DNA of 64,000 nt from an uncultured Prevotellaceae bacterium (GCA_902776475.1 CACYQD010000004.1:62001-126000), one strand, 5' to 3'; shown: positions 7,774 through 17,487, counted from the stretch's first letter. Numbers and translations: made by a program. The notes: a model not told the origin generated them from the letters alone.

Positions 7774-7946
7774 GGGAGGACTCCATGAGAGGGATGGCGC
7801 TCTCTGAGGGAGGGGACCATGAGGGGATGGCGCTCTCTGAGGGAGAGAATTCATGAGGGGGATGGAGCTCTCAGAGGGAGGGGACTCCATGAGGGGATGG
7901 AACTCTCTGAGGGGGAGAACTCCATGAGTGGGATGGCGCTCTCAGG
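7774..7946. repeat. Tandem array of five ~35-bp units
   Basis: Five units of 33-35 bp run head to tail downstream of the PL11 gene. Each contains a CTCCATGAGNGGGATGG core and a GCTCTCTGAGGG end. Small differences between units show drift after duplication. No gene is visible in this gap. Confidence 0.75.
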
Positions 7947-7969
7947 TATGGTGGGATGACGTGTATGTG

Positions 7970-10900
7970 TTATAGGCCGAGGATGATGTTGATGATTTGC
8001 ATGACGTCGGTGATGGTGATGCGGTTGTCGCGGTTGACATCAGCTTGTTGGAAGAAGAAGAGGGTGGGCTGCTCTCCTAGGATGTAGCTGGCTGTCAGTA
8101 TCGCGTCGGTGATGGTGACCTCGCCGCTGTTATTGGCGTCGCCGATGAGGGTGGAGAAGTATGGGGCGTAGGCGATGAACTTGCAGAACGTCGTGTTTTG
8201 ATACATCTCGTAGGTCCAGGTGCCATCGGCGTTGGCATGGGCGTAGCCCTGGTCGTAAGAGGGTGCCCCTCCCCTACTCCTGTCGGCTTTGTAGAAGACG
8301 ATGGTGTTGTCGTCGATGAGATTGCGGGCCACGATGTTGTAGTTTCTTGCGTCAAGATTACACCCGATGCCGAAATCCTGCACCAGACATAATTCCCGTC
8401 CGGCCTGGAAATCGAGGATGGCATCATTGTCGATGTTACCGCTGTTCTTGCCGCTGCTCACCATGACATATCTTTCGCCATAGGTGGCATTGGTTTTGCT
8501 CCAGTTTGCCCATCTTGAGGTGTACGGACTGGCGCTGAACGAGCCTCCGAGCACCGAGGCCGCATCTGCAGCCCGGATTTCGTTGTAGTCCTTGGTCTCG
8601 CAGAGCAACTGATACGGTGTGTTGATAATATAGGAAGCCTCTGCCGGAAGGAAACCGTCGAGCGAGGCCGTGATTGTGAGCGTGCCGGGTTGGGTGAAGG
8701 CATAAGTCGACAGGTCGTCGGCCGGGGTGCGGATGGAGATATTGTCGAGTTTGAACACGGAATTGTAGCGTCCCATCACAAGATAGAAGCCGTCGAACTC
8801 AGAACTGGTGCCTTCGGGGAGCGTGAAAATGCCGCTGTCGCCGTTGGAGAGCGACCATGCTACGGTGCCTTCATTTTGATTGACCGTCAGCGAGACATGC
8901 ACCCACTGCCCACTTGCGAGTGTGGTGGTCGTGGTAGTGCCGTTGACGGTAAACGTCGTGGAGTTTTTGGGGCAGCTGAGGTCGAAGAGCATGTTGGCAT
9001 AGCCATTGATGGCCGCATAGTTATCCCAATTGTTGGTGGGATTGATGCCGCCCTTGCTCATCACGCAGAACTCACAGGGGTCTGTGTTGCCGGCCTTGAT
9101 GGCCAGGTCGAAATCGACGTAGTAGAGCGGTGCCTGCGTCAGTCCATCGACGTTGAAGCGGTTGTAGGCATAGCGTGTATTGGTGGAGGTGCCTGGGTTG
9201 AGATAGAAATACTGTCCATGGCCGGCATCGCCAGAGCCCAAGGTGATGGGGGCACCGCCAGAGATCCACCCTGTGATCCCAGTGACACTCTCATAATCCT
9301 CTGTGTAGGAAGCAGTCGGCTGATCGTTGCCGAAGACTGTCACGTTGCCGTCCAGGTCAGTGAACTGAGCCTGGAATGCAGGGACATATTTCTGGACTCC
9401 GCTGATGAACGGCTTCTTATCGATCGTCACCACCGGCAGGAAATAACGCTGACCGGCGGAAGTGGGATATTCGCTGCCCAAAGAGCGCTCCACCAATGAT
9501 GCGAAGGAGATTGTGGGAGCCGTCAAGGTCTGTTTTTCACCCACGACGAGGTAGAGTATGCCGTCATTGTGGCGGAGGAAGTAATGGCTTTCAGCATTCT
9601 GCGTTGTCACGCCCTCGATGCAGACACGGTCAAGGTTGCCCTCGACAGAGGCCACTGTAGCGACAGGATACCTACCGTCGGCCAGGGAGGCGCTGCCGTT
9701 CAGCTGAAAGACCGGAGCCGCATACGTCGGACCGTTATCCCAGTCTTTCGAACCAATGGTCAGCGACGAGACGATGAGTTGGTCGCTCTGCGAAGCGTCG
9801 GCAGCATTGAAGTCGAGCACCACCCGGGCACCGTAGTTGAGTGTGAGGTCAGAGATGGTGACGGTGCTCAGTGTCTGAGCCGTCGGACCGCCTACATTGA
9901 GCGTAGAGCCGTAGTTCATCTCCAGTCCCCCCCGGAGAGTGGCGCCAGTCAGGTTGAGCGTCGTATGGCGGTTCATCCAGACCTTGGAATCCGTGAGCGT
10001 GCCCTGGAAATTCACCGTACCGCCCCAGATCTCAGTCCGTCCTGTATAGGAAAGAGTTTTCTTGGGCAGGTTGAGCGTACCATTGCCCTGTTTCACCAGT
10101 CGCATCGGTCCCTGGAGGGTGGCGCCGCTGCCTGTGTAGTTCAGCGTGTGCGTGTAGGTCGTCGTGGTGATGTTGTCATTGTTGTCATGGCCCTGCACCC
10201 ATGTCGGCGTGTTGATGGTGAGCGAAGCCGGAGCCACCTTGTTCTGGAAGGTGAGTGCGACATTCTCCTGCGGGCAGAAGAGGAGATGCTGTCCGTCGTA
10301 TGACGAGTCGAAAGACGCTCCGGCCGGAAGTTCCGTGCGGCCGCGGTTGGTGAGCGGCGGCGGAGCCATGGTGTAGTCCTCCGATTCACCGATGAAATAG
10401 CTCAGATGCGGCGGTTGGTTGTATGCCATCATCTGCCACACCATGGCCTGACGGTATTGGTGATCGAACCACAGCGAGGGCATGGCATGACGCGACGCGT
10501 TGGTGGAAGTATAAACCCTGACGTTGGTGCCACAGCGCAGGACGATTTCCTCTCGCCAGTCGCCGAGCAGGTCACCTTGGAAACAAGGGTTGTTTTTCGA
10601 GTCGTTGTTCATGTTGCACCCCGACGAGGTGAAGATTCTGCCGACACCCGGTTTCTCGATTTTGGCATCCCTCGCCGTACCCGGGGAGTTGAGGATCTCC
10701 GAACAGAGGTCTCCGTCCCAGTAGATGCGGAAGTTGCAGTCGCTCCAAGCGATGACATTGGAGATTTCCGGCAGGTCACTGTCGGTGACGCAGCTGATCA
10801 TGCCGTGGCTCGATGAACGCCCGATCGATCCCGGGTAATTGTCGAGGAAATTGCCGGCGATGCAACGGCCGTCGTCGCCGCCGGAGACATAGCGGTAGTA

Positions 10901-12295
10901 GATCTCTCCTGTTGTGGCATTGCGGTAATTGAAACCCTTGGAATCCTCCAGGCAACCGAAGAACTCCAGTCCGCGGCGCCAGGGATCAAGGTCACTGACA
11001 TGCTGGGCGTCACCATGTCCCAATCCCGTGGTATTCAGTCCATTGCCGTTGTCATCAATCACCATCGAACCATAGACAATCTCGTCACGCCCGTCCTCAT
11101 CCACGTCGGCGATGACGAAGTTGTGGTAGCCATTGCCATACCATTTGCTCTTGGAGTCCATGCAGTTCCATCTCCACTTCTCACTCCACTGATGGTTTTT
11201 GCGGTTGAGGTCCATGGCAATCATTTTATGAGAGCCGTAGATGCCACGCCCCATGAAGAGGTAGGCCTTCCTGCCATCGAGGAAAGGTGCGCCGAAGAAA
11301 TACTTCGAGGAGTTGTGTCCATATCCGCGTCCGCCCCATTCCTCAGAGAGGGAGGAGGCATATTCCAGTCTCAGGAGCGGATAATCCGTCACCTGATACT
11401 GGGCACCCGTGGCGCCATTGAGGTAGATGAGGTATTCATTGCCCGTATGGGTCCAGGCGAATTGAGCATTGTCGTGGGCAAACGTGTTTCGCGTGTTGAC
11501 CGTCATATCACCGATGGTATAGAGGCGTGTTTGGCCATCGGAACCATAGACGATCATGTTGTCGGCTCCGCGCAGCACCACCTCCGCAAAGCCGTCCTCG
11601 TCCCAGTCATAGGCGATGACATTGATTTCCGTGGAATTCAAACTCACCATATTGGGGCCGCAGTCGATGCGCCACATCAGCGAGGCAGCACCCGTCTGCC
11701 AGTTGATGTCGTAAGCGTCCAAGACAACAAATTCCTTGGAGTCATATTCATAGATGCCCTTGTTGTTTTTCACCAACGTGTCGGCTTGAATCGTACCGTC
11801 CGACGTACCCGCATCCACCCAGTTGAGCCGTTTGATGATCATCTCCAGTTGTCCATCGCCATCGAGGTCAGCAAATTCCGCATCGTTGGGCTCATAATGG
11901 CCGGTGACGTCATTCCCGTTGCGGTCATAGACCGTAGCGAGCCGGATGTTGAGCATTCCGGCTCCAGAACCGTTTCCCCAGGTGGAGACCGCCTGGCAAA
12001 GATGCTGTTCGGTGCCATTCACCACAGCTGCCACCGCATAGTTGTCCCCCACCTGGGTGTCGGTATAGTTTGACACGGAGAGACCAGAAGCTACAAGCGA
12101 CCCGTCGCGATAGACATTGTAGGTCACGCCGCTGGTTTCTTCAGCCAATATGCGCCATGAGAGGAAAGCCGTATTCCCCATATTGACAGCCACAAGTCCC
12201 CTGTCGAGGTTGTCGGTGAAGCGTTGTGCGTAAATGCCCAGGGTGATCATCACCATCAAGGAGAAGGTCAAGGTGCGTCGTCTTAGTAGATTCAT
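7970..12295 (-). CDS. Rhamnogalacturonan lyase PL11 with beta-helix-like module and C-terminal dockerin-like repeats
   Basis: A 1,441-residue secreted enzyme. The start at 12295 (MNLLRRRTLTFSLMVM) gives a proper signal peptide ending IYAQ; a longer upstream frame lacks one. Residues about 24-640 are the PL11 propeller, starting RFTDNLDRGLVAV and including GRGYGHNSSKYFFG and HGDAQHVSDLDPWRRGLE. PL11 enzymes cleave the rhamnose-galacturonate backbone of rhamnogalacturonan I by beta-elimination. Residues about 690-830 resemble autotransporter-like repeats (LVKQGNGTLNL, LTLNYGARVVLDFN). A lectin-like stretch follows near 1000-1190. The last 60 residues hold two dockerin-type calcium repeats, GDANNSGEVTITDA and ADVNRDNRITITDV. 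Unlike other secreted proteins here it lacks the C-terminal GIYIxxGKK tail. Confidence 0.92.
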   Translation of the reverse strand: MNLLRRRTLTFSLMVMITLGIYAQRFTDNLDRGLVAVNMGNTAFLSWRILAEETSGVTYNVYRDGSLVASGLSVSNYTDTQVGDNYAVAAVVNGTEQHLCQAVSTWGNGSGAGMLNIRLATVYDRNGNDVTGHYEPNDAEFADLDGDGQLEMIIKRLNWVDAGTSDGTIQADTLVKNNKGIYEYDSKEFVVLDAYDINWQTGAASLMWRIDCGPNMVSLNSTEINVIAYDWDEDGFAEVVLRGADNMIVYGSDGQTRLYTIGDMTVNTRNTFAHDNAQFAWTHTGNEYLIYLNGATGAQYQVTDYPLLRLEYASSLSEEWGGRGYGHNSSKYFFGAPFLDGRKAYLFMGRGIYGSHKMIAMDLNRKNHQWSEKWRWNCMDSKSKWYGNGYHNFVIADVDEDGRDEIVYGSMVIDDNGNGLNTTGLGHGDAQHVSDLDPWRRGLEFFGCLEDSKGFNYRNATTGEIYYRYVSGGDDGRCIAGNFLDNYPGSIGRSSSHGMISCVTDSDLPEISNVIAWSDCNFRIYWDGDLCSEILNSPGTARDAKIEKPGVGRIFTSSGCNMNNDSKNNPCFQGDLLGDWREEIVLRCGTNVRVYTSTNASRHAMPSLWFDHQYRQAMVWQMMAYNQPPHLSYFIGESEDYTMAPPPLTNRGRTELPAGASFDSSYDGQHLLFCPQENVALTFQNKVAPASLTINTPTWVQGHDNNDNITTTTYTHTLNYTGSGATLQGPMRLVKQGNGTLNLPKKTLSYTGRTEIWGGTVNFQGTLTDSKVWMNRHTTLNLTGATLRGGLEMNYGSTLNVGGPTAQTLSTVTISDLTLNYGARVVLDFNAADASQSDQLIVSSLTIGSKDWDNGPTYAAPVFQLNGSASLADGRYPVATVASVEGNLDRVCIEGVTTQNAESHYFLRHNDGILYLVVGEKQTLTAPTISFASLVERSLGSEYPTSAGQRYFLPVVTIDKKPFISGVQKYVPAFQAQFTDLDGNVTVFGNDQPTASYTEDYESVTGITGWISGGAPITLGSGDAGHGQYFYLNPGTSTNTRYAYNRFNVDGLTQAPLYYVDFDLAIKAGNTDPCEFCVMSKGGINPTNNWDNYAAINGYANMLFDLSCPKNSTTFTVNGTTTTTTLASGQWVHVSLTVNQNEGTVAWSLSNGDSGIFTLPEGTSSEFDGFYLVMGRYNSVFKLDNISIRTPADDLSTYAFTQPGTLTITASLDGFLPAEASYIINTPYQLLCETKDYNEIRAADAASVLGGSFSASPYTSRWANWSKTNATYGERYVMVSSGKNSGNIDNDAILDFQAGRELCLVQDFGIGCNLDARNYNIVARNLIDDNTIVFYKADRSRGGAPSYDQGYAHANADGTWTYEMYQNTTFCKFIAYAPYFSTLIGDANNSGEVTITDAILTASYILGEQPTLFFFQQADVNRDNRITITDVMQIINIILGL

Positions 12296-12410
12296 TTGCT
12301 CTGGTGGATTAAATATGATTAGCATTGTGTTGAAAGGTCCAATAGCGTTGGAATGTCCAAAGGTTTGGTATGTCCTAAGGTGCAGGACAGGCCTATTGTG
12401 TTGGATGGTC

Positions 12411-12444
12411 CAAAGGTAATCACAAAAAGGGATATCTATGCAAA
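12411..12444 (-). promoter_or_regulatory. Candidate promoter for the PL11 gene
   Basis: On the minus strand TTTG (12444-12441) precedes TACCTTTG (12418-12411) by 22 bases, one more than usual. The leader would be about 110 bases and contains several GGTCCAA / GTCCAAAGG repeats. Confidence 0.5.
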
Positions 12445-12545
12445 AAAATGATAAAAAAAGGGGATTATCGGTCATATATCAACGATTTTAAGACACAATC
12501 CATCGGATAATGGGCAGTTTTCGTACAAGTTTACAAAAAAATGAT

Positions 12546-12553
12546 TATTTTTG
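12546..12553 (+). promoter_or_regulatory. Candidate -7 element for deoD
   Basis: TATTTTTG matches TAnnTTTG. Transcription would start near 12560, leaving a leader of about 190 bases made almost wholly of tandem repeats. No clear -33 box is seen. Confidence 0.4.
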
Positions 12554-12574
12554 CAACCTACAAGATGAAAAACA

Positions 12575-12745
12575 AAGTAGTATTCACCCCATAAGAGACT
12601 ATCGTATTAACCTCGGGAGAAGTAGTATTAAACCCATAAGAGATTACCTCGATAAGAAGTAGTTTTAACCTCGATAAAAGTAGTTTTAACCTCGATAAGA
12701 AATAGTATTAAACCCAATAAAAAGTAGTATTAACCCCATAAAACT
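12575..12745. repeat. ~21-bp tandem repeats in the deoD leader
   Basis: At least seven imperfect units related to AAGTAGTATTAACCTCGATAA fill the region between the predicted promoter and the deoD ATG. Units alternate between ACCTCGATAAG and ACCCCATAAGAG endings. Confidence 0.75.
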
Positions 12746-12751
12746 AAGATT

Positions 12752-13459
12752 ATGGCAAAGACACCGACTCCCCACATAGGGGCAAAAGAAGGCGAGATAG
12801 CCGAGTTCGTCATCATGGCAGGCGATCCCCTTCGCGCCAAATTCATGGCAGAGAAATTTCTTGAGAATCCAGTACAGTTCAACAATGTCAGAGGCATGCT
12901 CGGATTCACCGGCACCCACAATGGCAAACGTGTCAGTGTGATGGGCCACGGCATGGGCATCCCCTCCATCGGCATCTACACCTATGAACTGTTTAACTTC
13001 TACGGCGTAAAGACCATCATCCGTGTGGGTTCGGCCGGTTCGATCGATAAAGACCTCCATGTGGGAGACCTCGTCATCGCCCAGGGCGCCTGCACCGACT
13101 CCAACTATGCCGCCCAGTTTGAGATGCCCGGCACCTATGCCCCCATCGGCGATTTCAAGCTCATGCGCACCGCCGCCGAGACCTGCGAGCGCCTCGGCTA
13201 CAACTACAAGGTGGGCAACGTGATGTCGGCTGATGCGTTCTATTCAGAGAACCCCCACAACGACAAGTGGATGAACATGGGTGTGCTTGCCATCGAGATG
13301 GAAGCTGCCGCGCTCTATATGAACGCAGCCCGTTCCGGCAACCGTGCGCTGGTCATCTGCACCATCTCCGACCACCTCATCACTGGTGAGGTCACCACGG
13401 CTGAGGAGCGGCAGACCACCTTCACCCACATGATGGATGTGGCGTTTTCGCTGCTCTAA
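12752..13459 (+). CDS. deoD: Purine nucleoside phosphorylase DeoD
   Basis: A 235-residue protein of the usual hexameric DeoD length. It converts purine (deoxy)nucleosides plus phosphate to the base and (deoxy)ribose-1-phosphate in the cytoplasm. Visible motifs: [20 protein letters not shown] (phosphate-binding Gly and Asp), [21 protein letters not shown] (phosphate loop), the ribose-site block [10 protein letters not shown], and ISDHLITGE with the catalytic Asp. The ATG at 12752 gives [12 protein letters not shown], the family-typical start. The gene stands alone behind a repeat-filled leader and is followed by a G-rich repeat tract. Confidence 0.96.
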   Translation: MAKTPTPHIGAKEGEIAEFVIMAGDPLRAKFMAEKFLENPVQFNNVRGMLGFTGTHNGKRVSVMGHGMGIPSIGIYTYELFNFYGVKTIIRVGSAGSIDKDLHVGDLVIAQGACTDSNYAAQFEMPGTYAPIGDFKLMRTAAETCERLGYNYKVGNVMSADAFYSENPHNDKWMNMGVLAIEMEAAALYMNAARSGNRALVICTISDHLITGEVTTAEERQTTFTHMMDVAFSLL

Positions 13460-13470
13460 GGGATGAATGC

Positions 13471-13575
13471 TCCTGGGAGGGGCTGGGAGATTCTGGGAGG
13501 TCCTGGGAGGGGCTGGGAGGAGCTGGGAGGGACTGGGAGATCCTGGGAGGAGCTAGGATGTCCTAGGAGGTCCTG
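13471..13575. repeat. G-rich CTGGGAGG tandem repeat
   Basis: About ten imperfect units of TCCTGGGAGG / GGCTGGGAGA lie directly after deoD. Closely spaced GGG runs could form G-quadruplexes in the + strand or its transcript. Confidence 0.7.
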
Positions 13576-13636
13576 AGGCTTTAACTGATCAGACCATCAT
13601 TCCCTATAACCAAACACCTATCACCTCACTCAAACG

Positions 13637-14467
13637 ATGACATCATTCTGGAGAAAAGCGTCCCTCACGCCCACTGTCCTTCTCTTCACGACCATACTGA
13701 TGATGTCATCGTGCCGTGATGTGTTTGATATCCATCCTTATGATGCACAGTTCGAGTGCCCCTATCACCTCAACGCCAGCAATGCCAGCCAGATCACTCA
13801 ACTGTGCCAAGGCAAAGACACGTTGAGGATCGTTGTCACCGGCGACACTCAGGGACATTATGACGAGACCGCCGACATGGTGGCAGACATCAACCGCCGC
13901 GGCAAAGCCGATTTTGTGATCCATGGCGGCGACCTCTCCAATTACGGAGCGACGCAGGAATTTGTCAAACAGCGCCAAATCCTGGGCAAGCTCGACATGC
14001 CCTATGTCGCGCTGATCGGCAACCATGACTGTCTGGGCACCGGAATCGATGTCTATAACAAGATGTACGGGCCGACCAATTTCTCCTTCATTGCCGGCCG
14101 CATCCTCTTTCTCTGTCTGAACACCAACGCCCTGGAGTACGACTTCAACGAGCCCATACCCGATTTCGATTTCATGCTCGAGCAGTCGCGCACGGACACC
14201 ACGTTGTATGACCGGACGGTCATCTGCATGCATGCGCCCCCCTTCAACGAGCAGTTCAACAACAATGTGGTGCAGGCCTTCCAGCTCCACACCCACCTTT
14301 TTCGCGGACTGCTGTTCTGCACATCCGCCCATCTGCACCGCAATGTGGCTGAAGACCTTTACGGTGACGGAATCCTGTATATCTGCAGCGACAGTGCCAG
14401 TCACCGCAACTATCTGTTTTTCACCATCACCCCCACCGGTTATGACTATGAGATCATCTATTATTAA
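13637..14467 (+). CDS. Metallophosphoesterase lipoprotein
   Basis: A 276-residue calcineurin-like phosphoesterase. The N-terminus is a lipoprotein signal with lipobox MMSSC near residue 30, so it should be anchored outside the inner membrane. Metal-site motifs occur in order: VTGDTQGH, HGGDLSNYG, LIGNHDC, and downstream His residues in CMHAPPF and SAHLH. This is the GD-x, GGD, GNHD, GH set of the family. The substrate is unknown. The last 20 bases overlap the next gene, which encodes a secreted protein of unknown function, so the two are likely translated together. Confidence 0.85.
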   Translation: MTSFWRKASLTPTVLLFTTILMMSSCRDVFDIHPYDAQFECPYHLNASNASQITQLCQGKDTLRIVVTGDTQGHYDETADMVADINRRGKADFVIHGGDLSNYGATQEFVKQRQILGKLDMPYVALIGNHDCLGTGIDVYNKMYGPTNFSFIAGRILFLCLNTNALEYDFNEPIPDFDFMLEQSRTDTTLYDRTVICMHAPPFNEQFNNNVVQAFQLHTHLFRGLLFCTSAHLHRNVAEDLYGDGILYICSDSASHRNYLFFTITPTGYDYEIIYY

Positions 14468-15116
14468 GATCTGGCTATTGGTGGTCTTTGCCGCAATGGA
14501 GGTGCATGCAGAGGGCGGTACTCAAGTCAGAGACAGCACTCAAGCCAGGGACATCCAGCGCGAAGCTCGGACAGATCGGCTCTTGAGATTCTGCAGTTCA
14601 CTTATTCCCTCACAGATTGTGATACAAAATGCCGGCAACATGGGACTGTTGTCTGCCGGTGTCGGATGGGGCTATGGCAGGCACGGCCAATGGGAGACCC
14701 ATCTGCTCATCGGATTCGTCCCCAGCTACCATTCCAAGTCAGCCAAGACCACTTTCACGGTGAAGGAGAACTACATCCCCTGGCGGAAAACGCTCAGCCG
14801 GCAATGGATGTGCGAGCCGCTGACGGGCAGTTTTTATCTGAATGCGATTTTCGGCCATGAGTTCTGGAGCCACCAACCCAGCCGCTATCCCAACAACTAC
14901 TATCCCTTCTCGACCAAGATCAGGATGAACCTGAGCGTGGGAGAGCGTATCACCTATCAATGGCCCGGCGAGAAGAAGAGATGGGTGAGAAGTCTCACTG
15001 CATTTTATGAGATCGGGAGCTGCGACCTCTACCTGATAGACTATATCCCCAACCGACAAGTCGGTCTGAAAGACGTGCTGGGTCTCTCCTTGGGTATCAA
15101 GTTGCAAATCCGCTGA
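14448..15116 (+). CDS. Secreted, probably outer-membrane-associated protein of unknown function
   Basis: A 222-residue protein. I chose the ATG at 14448 because it gives a signal peptide (MRSSIIKIWLLVVFAAMEVHA); a longer frame upstream is an artefact inside the phosphoesterase gene. The mature part alternates polar and aromatic residues (GVGWGYGRHGQWETHLLIGFVP, ITYQWPGEKKRWVRSLTAFYEIG), which suggests a small beta-barrel or beta-sandwich. The last residues (LGLSLGIKLQIR) fit a C-terminal barrel strand. I do not recognise the family. It overlaps the phosphoesterase gene by 20 bases. Confidence 0.7.
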   Translation: MRSSIIKIWLLVVFAAMEVHAEGGTQVRDSTQARDIQREARTDRLLRFCSSLIPSQIVIQNAGNMGLLSAGVGWGYGRHGQWETHLLIGFVPSYHSKSAKTTFTVKENYIPWRKTLSRQWMCEPLTGSFYLNAIFGHEFWSHQPSRYPNNYYPFSTKIRMNLSVGERITYQWPGEKKRWVRSLTAFYEIGSCDLYLIDYIPNRQVGLKDVLGLSLGIKLQIR

Positions 15117-15168
15117 CACAGTCCCCATCAAAGCACGGCACATCCCGTGTCGATTTCATGCGCATAGA

Positions 15169-15200
15169 TTTGGCAGAATGCAATTTTTTCCTTACATTTG
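15169..15200 (+). promoter_or_regulatory. Bacteroidota promoter (-33 and -7)
   Basis: TTTG (15169-15172), a 20-base spacer and TACATTTG (15193-15200) match the Bacteroidota consensus. The start near 15207 leaves a leader of about 17 bases before the lipoprotein ATG at 15224. Confidence 0.7.
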
Positions 15201-15223
15201 CCGAAAATTTGTAAGTATAGAAT

Positions 15224-15907
15224 ATGAAATCCATACATTTCCTCGCTATTGCTGCGCTTTTGGCTCTTGCATCCTGCAAACCCGGCAGCACCAATTCCAG
15301 TGAATCACAGAAAGACACCGCCAATATCAGCGCATTCATGAGCACTGAGGCAAAAACAGACGCCTCTGCCGAGGCAGCCGACCAAGCCCCAGGCGCCACC
15401 CTACCCTCCTCCGCCGTAGTCGCCGCGGAGAACGCCAACCGCATCATCTATACCAACGTGGAGCGGGAAGCCACTGATGCAGAGCCCGCCAATGTGGTGT
15501 CGGTATGGATCAAGGATAAGAAGAGCGGCAAAATCCGGAAAATCCTCGTCACCAACCCGATGGCCGACCTGCGCTGGGAAGACATGCGCAACCGTCATGC
15601 CGTGGAGGTGACGCTCGATCAGGTCGCTGCCGCCGAAAAAGTCCTTTTCCTCCCCTGGGACGACAGCAAGATCCTGATTGAGGGATGCCCCGATGCCCGC
15701 AATATATGGACCTACGTCGTTGACACCGACCACAAGACCGCCATGCAGTTTCCCGCCAAGGAAGGTCTGACGCGTTTCGACGAGTCTCATCATTACCTCC
15801 TCATGTCCGACTACAGGTATCATGACGAGGGAGGACGCTATTCCGTGGAAGAGACCTACACTGAGGATGGAGCCTTTGTGAAGGAAGAATTGATTGGAGA
15901 CCTCTAA
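15224..15907 (+). CDS. Lipoprotein of unknown function
   Basis: A 227-residue protein starting MKSIHFLAIAALLALASC, a clear lipoprotein signal with lipobox ALASC. A Ser/Ala/Asp-rich linker (about 20-65) leads to a folded domain with VVSVWIKDKKSGKIRKILVTNP and HHYLLMSDYRYHDEGGRY. I do not recognise the family. It has its own well-formed promoter and is followed 39 bases later by the DUF1846 gene, possibly in the same transcript. Confidence 0.75.
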   Translation: MKSIHFLAIAALLALASCKPGSTNSSESQKDTANISAFMSTEAKTDASAEAADQAPGATLPSSAVVAAENANRIIYTNVEREATDAEPANVVSVWIKDKKSGKIRKILVTNPMADLRWEDMRNRHAVEVTLDQVAAAEKVLFLPWDDSKILIEGCPDARNIWTYVVDTDHKTAMQFPAKEGLTRFDESHHYLLMSDYRYHDEGGRYSVEETYTEDGAFVKEELIGDL

Positions 15908-15946
15908 AAAATCAATATTTCAGCCATTTACTATCATTCTAGCGAT

Positions 15947-17422
15947 ATGACCATAGGATTTGACAATGAGAAGTATGTCCGGATCCAATCCGAACACATC
16001 CGCGACCGTATCTCGCAATTCGGCGGGAAATTGTATATGGAATTAGGCGGCAAATTGTTTGACGACCACCACGCCTCACGCGTGCTCCCCGGTTTCAAGC
16101 CCGACAGCAAGTTGAGCATGTTGCAGCAACTGAGCGACAGCATCGAGATAGTCATCGTCATCAGCGCTGAGGACATCGAGTCCAACAAAGTCCGTGCCGA
16201 CTTGGGCATCACCTATGATGAAGACGTGCTCCGCCTGCGATCAGCCTTCATGGAGCGCGGTTTCATGGTGGGTTCAGTGGTCATCACCCATTACACCGGT
16301 CAACATGCCGCCGACACCTACCGGCAGCGGCTTCAGCGGATGGGTATCAAGACCTATATCCACTATCTGATAGAAGGTTATCCCCACAACGTGTCGCTCA
16401 TCGCCTCCGATGAGGGATTCGGCAAGAACGACTACGTGGAGACCGAGCGCCCTCTCGTCGTTGTGACAGCCCCTGGTCCGGGCAGCGGCAAGATGGCCGT
16501 CTGCCTGAGTCAGTTGTATGGTGAGAACAAGCGTGGTGTGCGCGCCGGATACGCCAAGTTTGAGACCTTCCCGGTGTGGAGTCTTCCACTGAAGCACCCC
16601 GTCAATGTCGCCTATGAAGCCGCCACCGCCGACCTCAACGACGTCAACATGATTGACCCCTTCCATCTCGACGCCTACGGGAAGGTGGCCGTCAACTACA
16701 ACCGCGACATCGAGATCTTCCCCGTACTGAATGCCCTTTTTGAAGGCATCTACGGAGTCAATCCCTATAAATCGCCCACCGATATGGGCGTGAACATGGT
16801 CGGTTTCTGCATCTGCGACGACGAGGTGTGCCGCAAAGCCTCCGAGGCCGAGATCATCCGCCGTTACTACACTGCCACCAACAAGTTGGCCGACGGTGCC
16901 TGCAACGACAGTGAGGTGCACAAGATCCAGATGCTCTTCAACCAGTTGAAGATCAGCACCGCCAACCGCCGCACCACCGTGGCCGCCAACGAGCGCAAGG
17001 AAGCCAGCGGCCATACCAGTGCCGCCATAGAGTTGCCCGACGGCACGATCATCACGTCGCAGTCAAGCATCCTGCTCGGTTGCTGTGCCGCCCTGCTGCT
17101 CAACGTCACCAAGCACCTGGCCGGCATCGACCACCAGGTGAAGCTCATCCCCCAGAGCATGATCGAACCCATCCAGAAGACCAAGGTAGAATATCTTGGC
17201 GGGCGCAATCCGAGGCTCCACACCGATGAGGTGCTCGTGGCCCTCTCCGTGCTCTCCCCCCATGACGATAACTGCCGCCGTGCGCTGGAAAGCCTGCCGA
17301 AACTGCGCGGCTGTCAGGTTCACTGCACGGTGATGCTGAGCGAGATCGACCGCAAGATTCTCAAGAAATTGGGTTGCGACCTCACCTGCGATCCCGTCAG
17401 GAAAGTGCCCATTTACCGGTAA
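15947..17422 (+). CDS. DUF1846 / UPF0371 family protein
   Basis: A 491-residue protein of the full length usual for DUF1846. Recognisable features are the N-terminus MTIGFDNEKYVRIQSEHI, the block YMELGGKLFDDHHASRVLPG, a P-loop-like VVTAPGPGSGKMAVCLSQLY near residues 167-186, and VNYNRDIEIFPVLNALFE. The family is widespread in Firmicutes and Bacteroidetes and is thought to bind nucleotides; its reaction is not established. No signal peptide is seen, so it is cytoplasmic. It follows the lipoprotein gene by 39 bases. Confidence 0.93.
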   Translation: MTIGFDNEKYVRIQSEHIRDRISQFGGKLYMELGGKLFDDHHASRVLPGFKPDSKLSMLQQLSDSIEIVIVISAEDIESNKVRADLGITYDEDVLRLRSAFMERGFMVGSVVITHYTGQHAADTYRQRLQRMGIKTYIHYLIEGYPHNVSLIASDEGFGKNDYVETERPLVVVTAPGPGSGKMAVCLSQLYGENKRGVRAGYAKFETFPVWSLPLKHPVNVAYEAATADLNDVNMIDPFHLDAYGKVAVNYNRDIEIFPVLNALFEGIYGVNPYKSPTDMGVNMVGFCICDDEVCRKASEAEIIRRYYTATNKLADGACNDSEVHKIQMLFNQLKISTANRRTTVAANERKEASGHTSAAIELPDGTIITSQSSILLGCCAALLLNVTKHLAGIDHQVKLIPQSMIEPIQKTKVEYLGGRNPRLHTDEVLVALSVLSPHDDNCRRALESLPKLRGCQVHCTVMLSEIDRKILKKLGCDLTCDPVRKVPIYR

Positions 17423-17479
17423 TTGTTACAAATAGATTCTTATTTCTCTCCTTCCGACATCAACTATTCAATATCTTTG

Positions 17480-17487
17480 TACTTTTG
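17480..17487 (+). promoter_or_regulatory. Candidate -7 element for the GH10 gene
   Basis: TACTTTTG matches TAnnTTTG, 33 bases upstream of the ATG at 17521. No TTTG -33 box is seen. Confidence 0.5.

Noticed and set aside
8690..12073. Several 244-357-codon frames on the + strand across the PL11 gene
   Set aside because: They are antisense to a well-supported enzyme and have no recognisable domains.
12296..12475. Longer start for the PL11 gene
   Set aside because: The added residues hide the signal peptide and cover a promoter-like element; the start at 12295 fits a secreted enzyme.
14208..14447. Upstream part of the frame of the secreted protein at 14448
   Set aside because: It overlaps the phosphoesterase gene in another frame and has no signal peptide.
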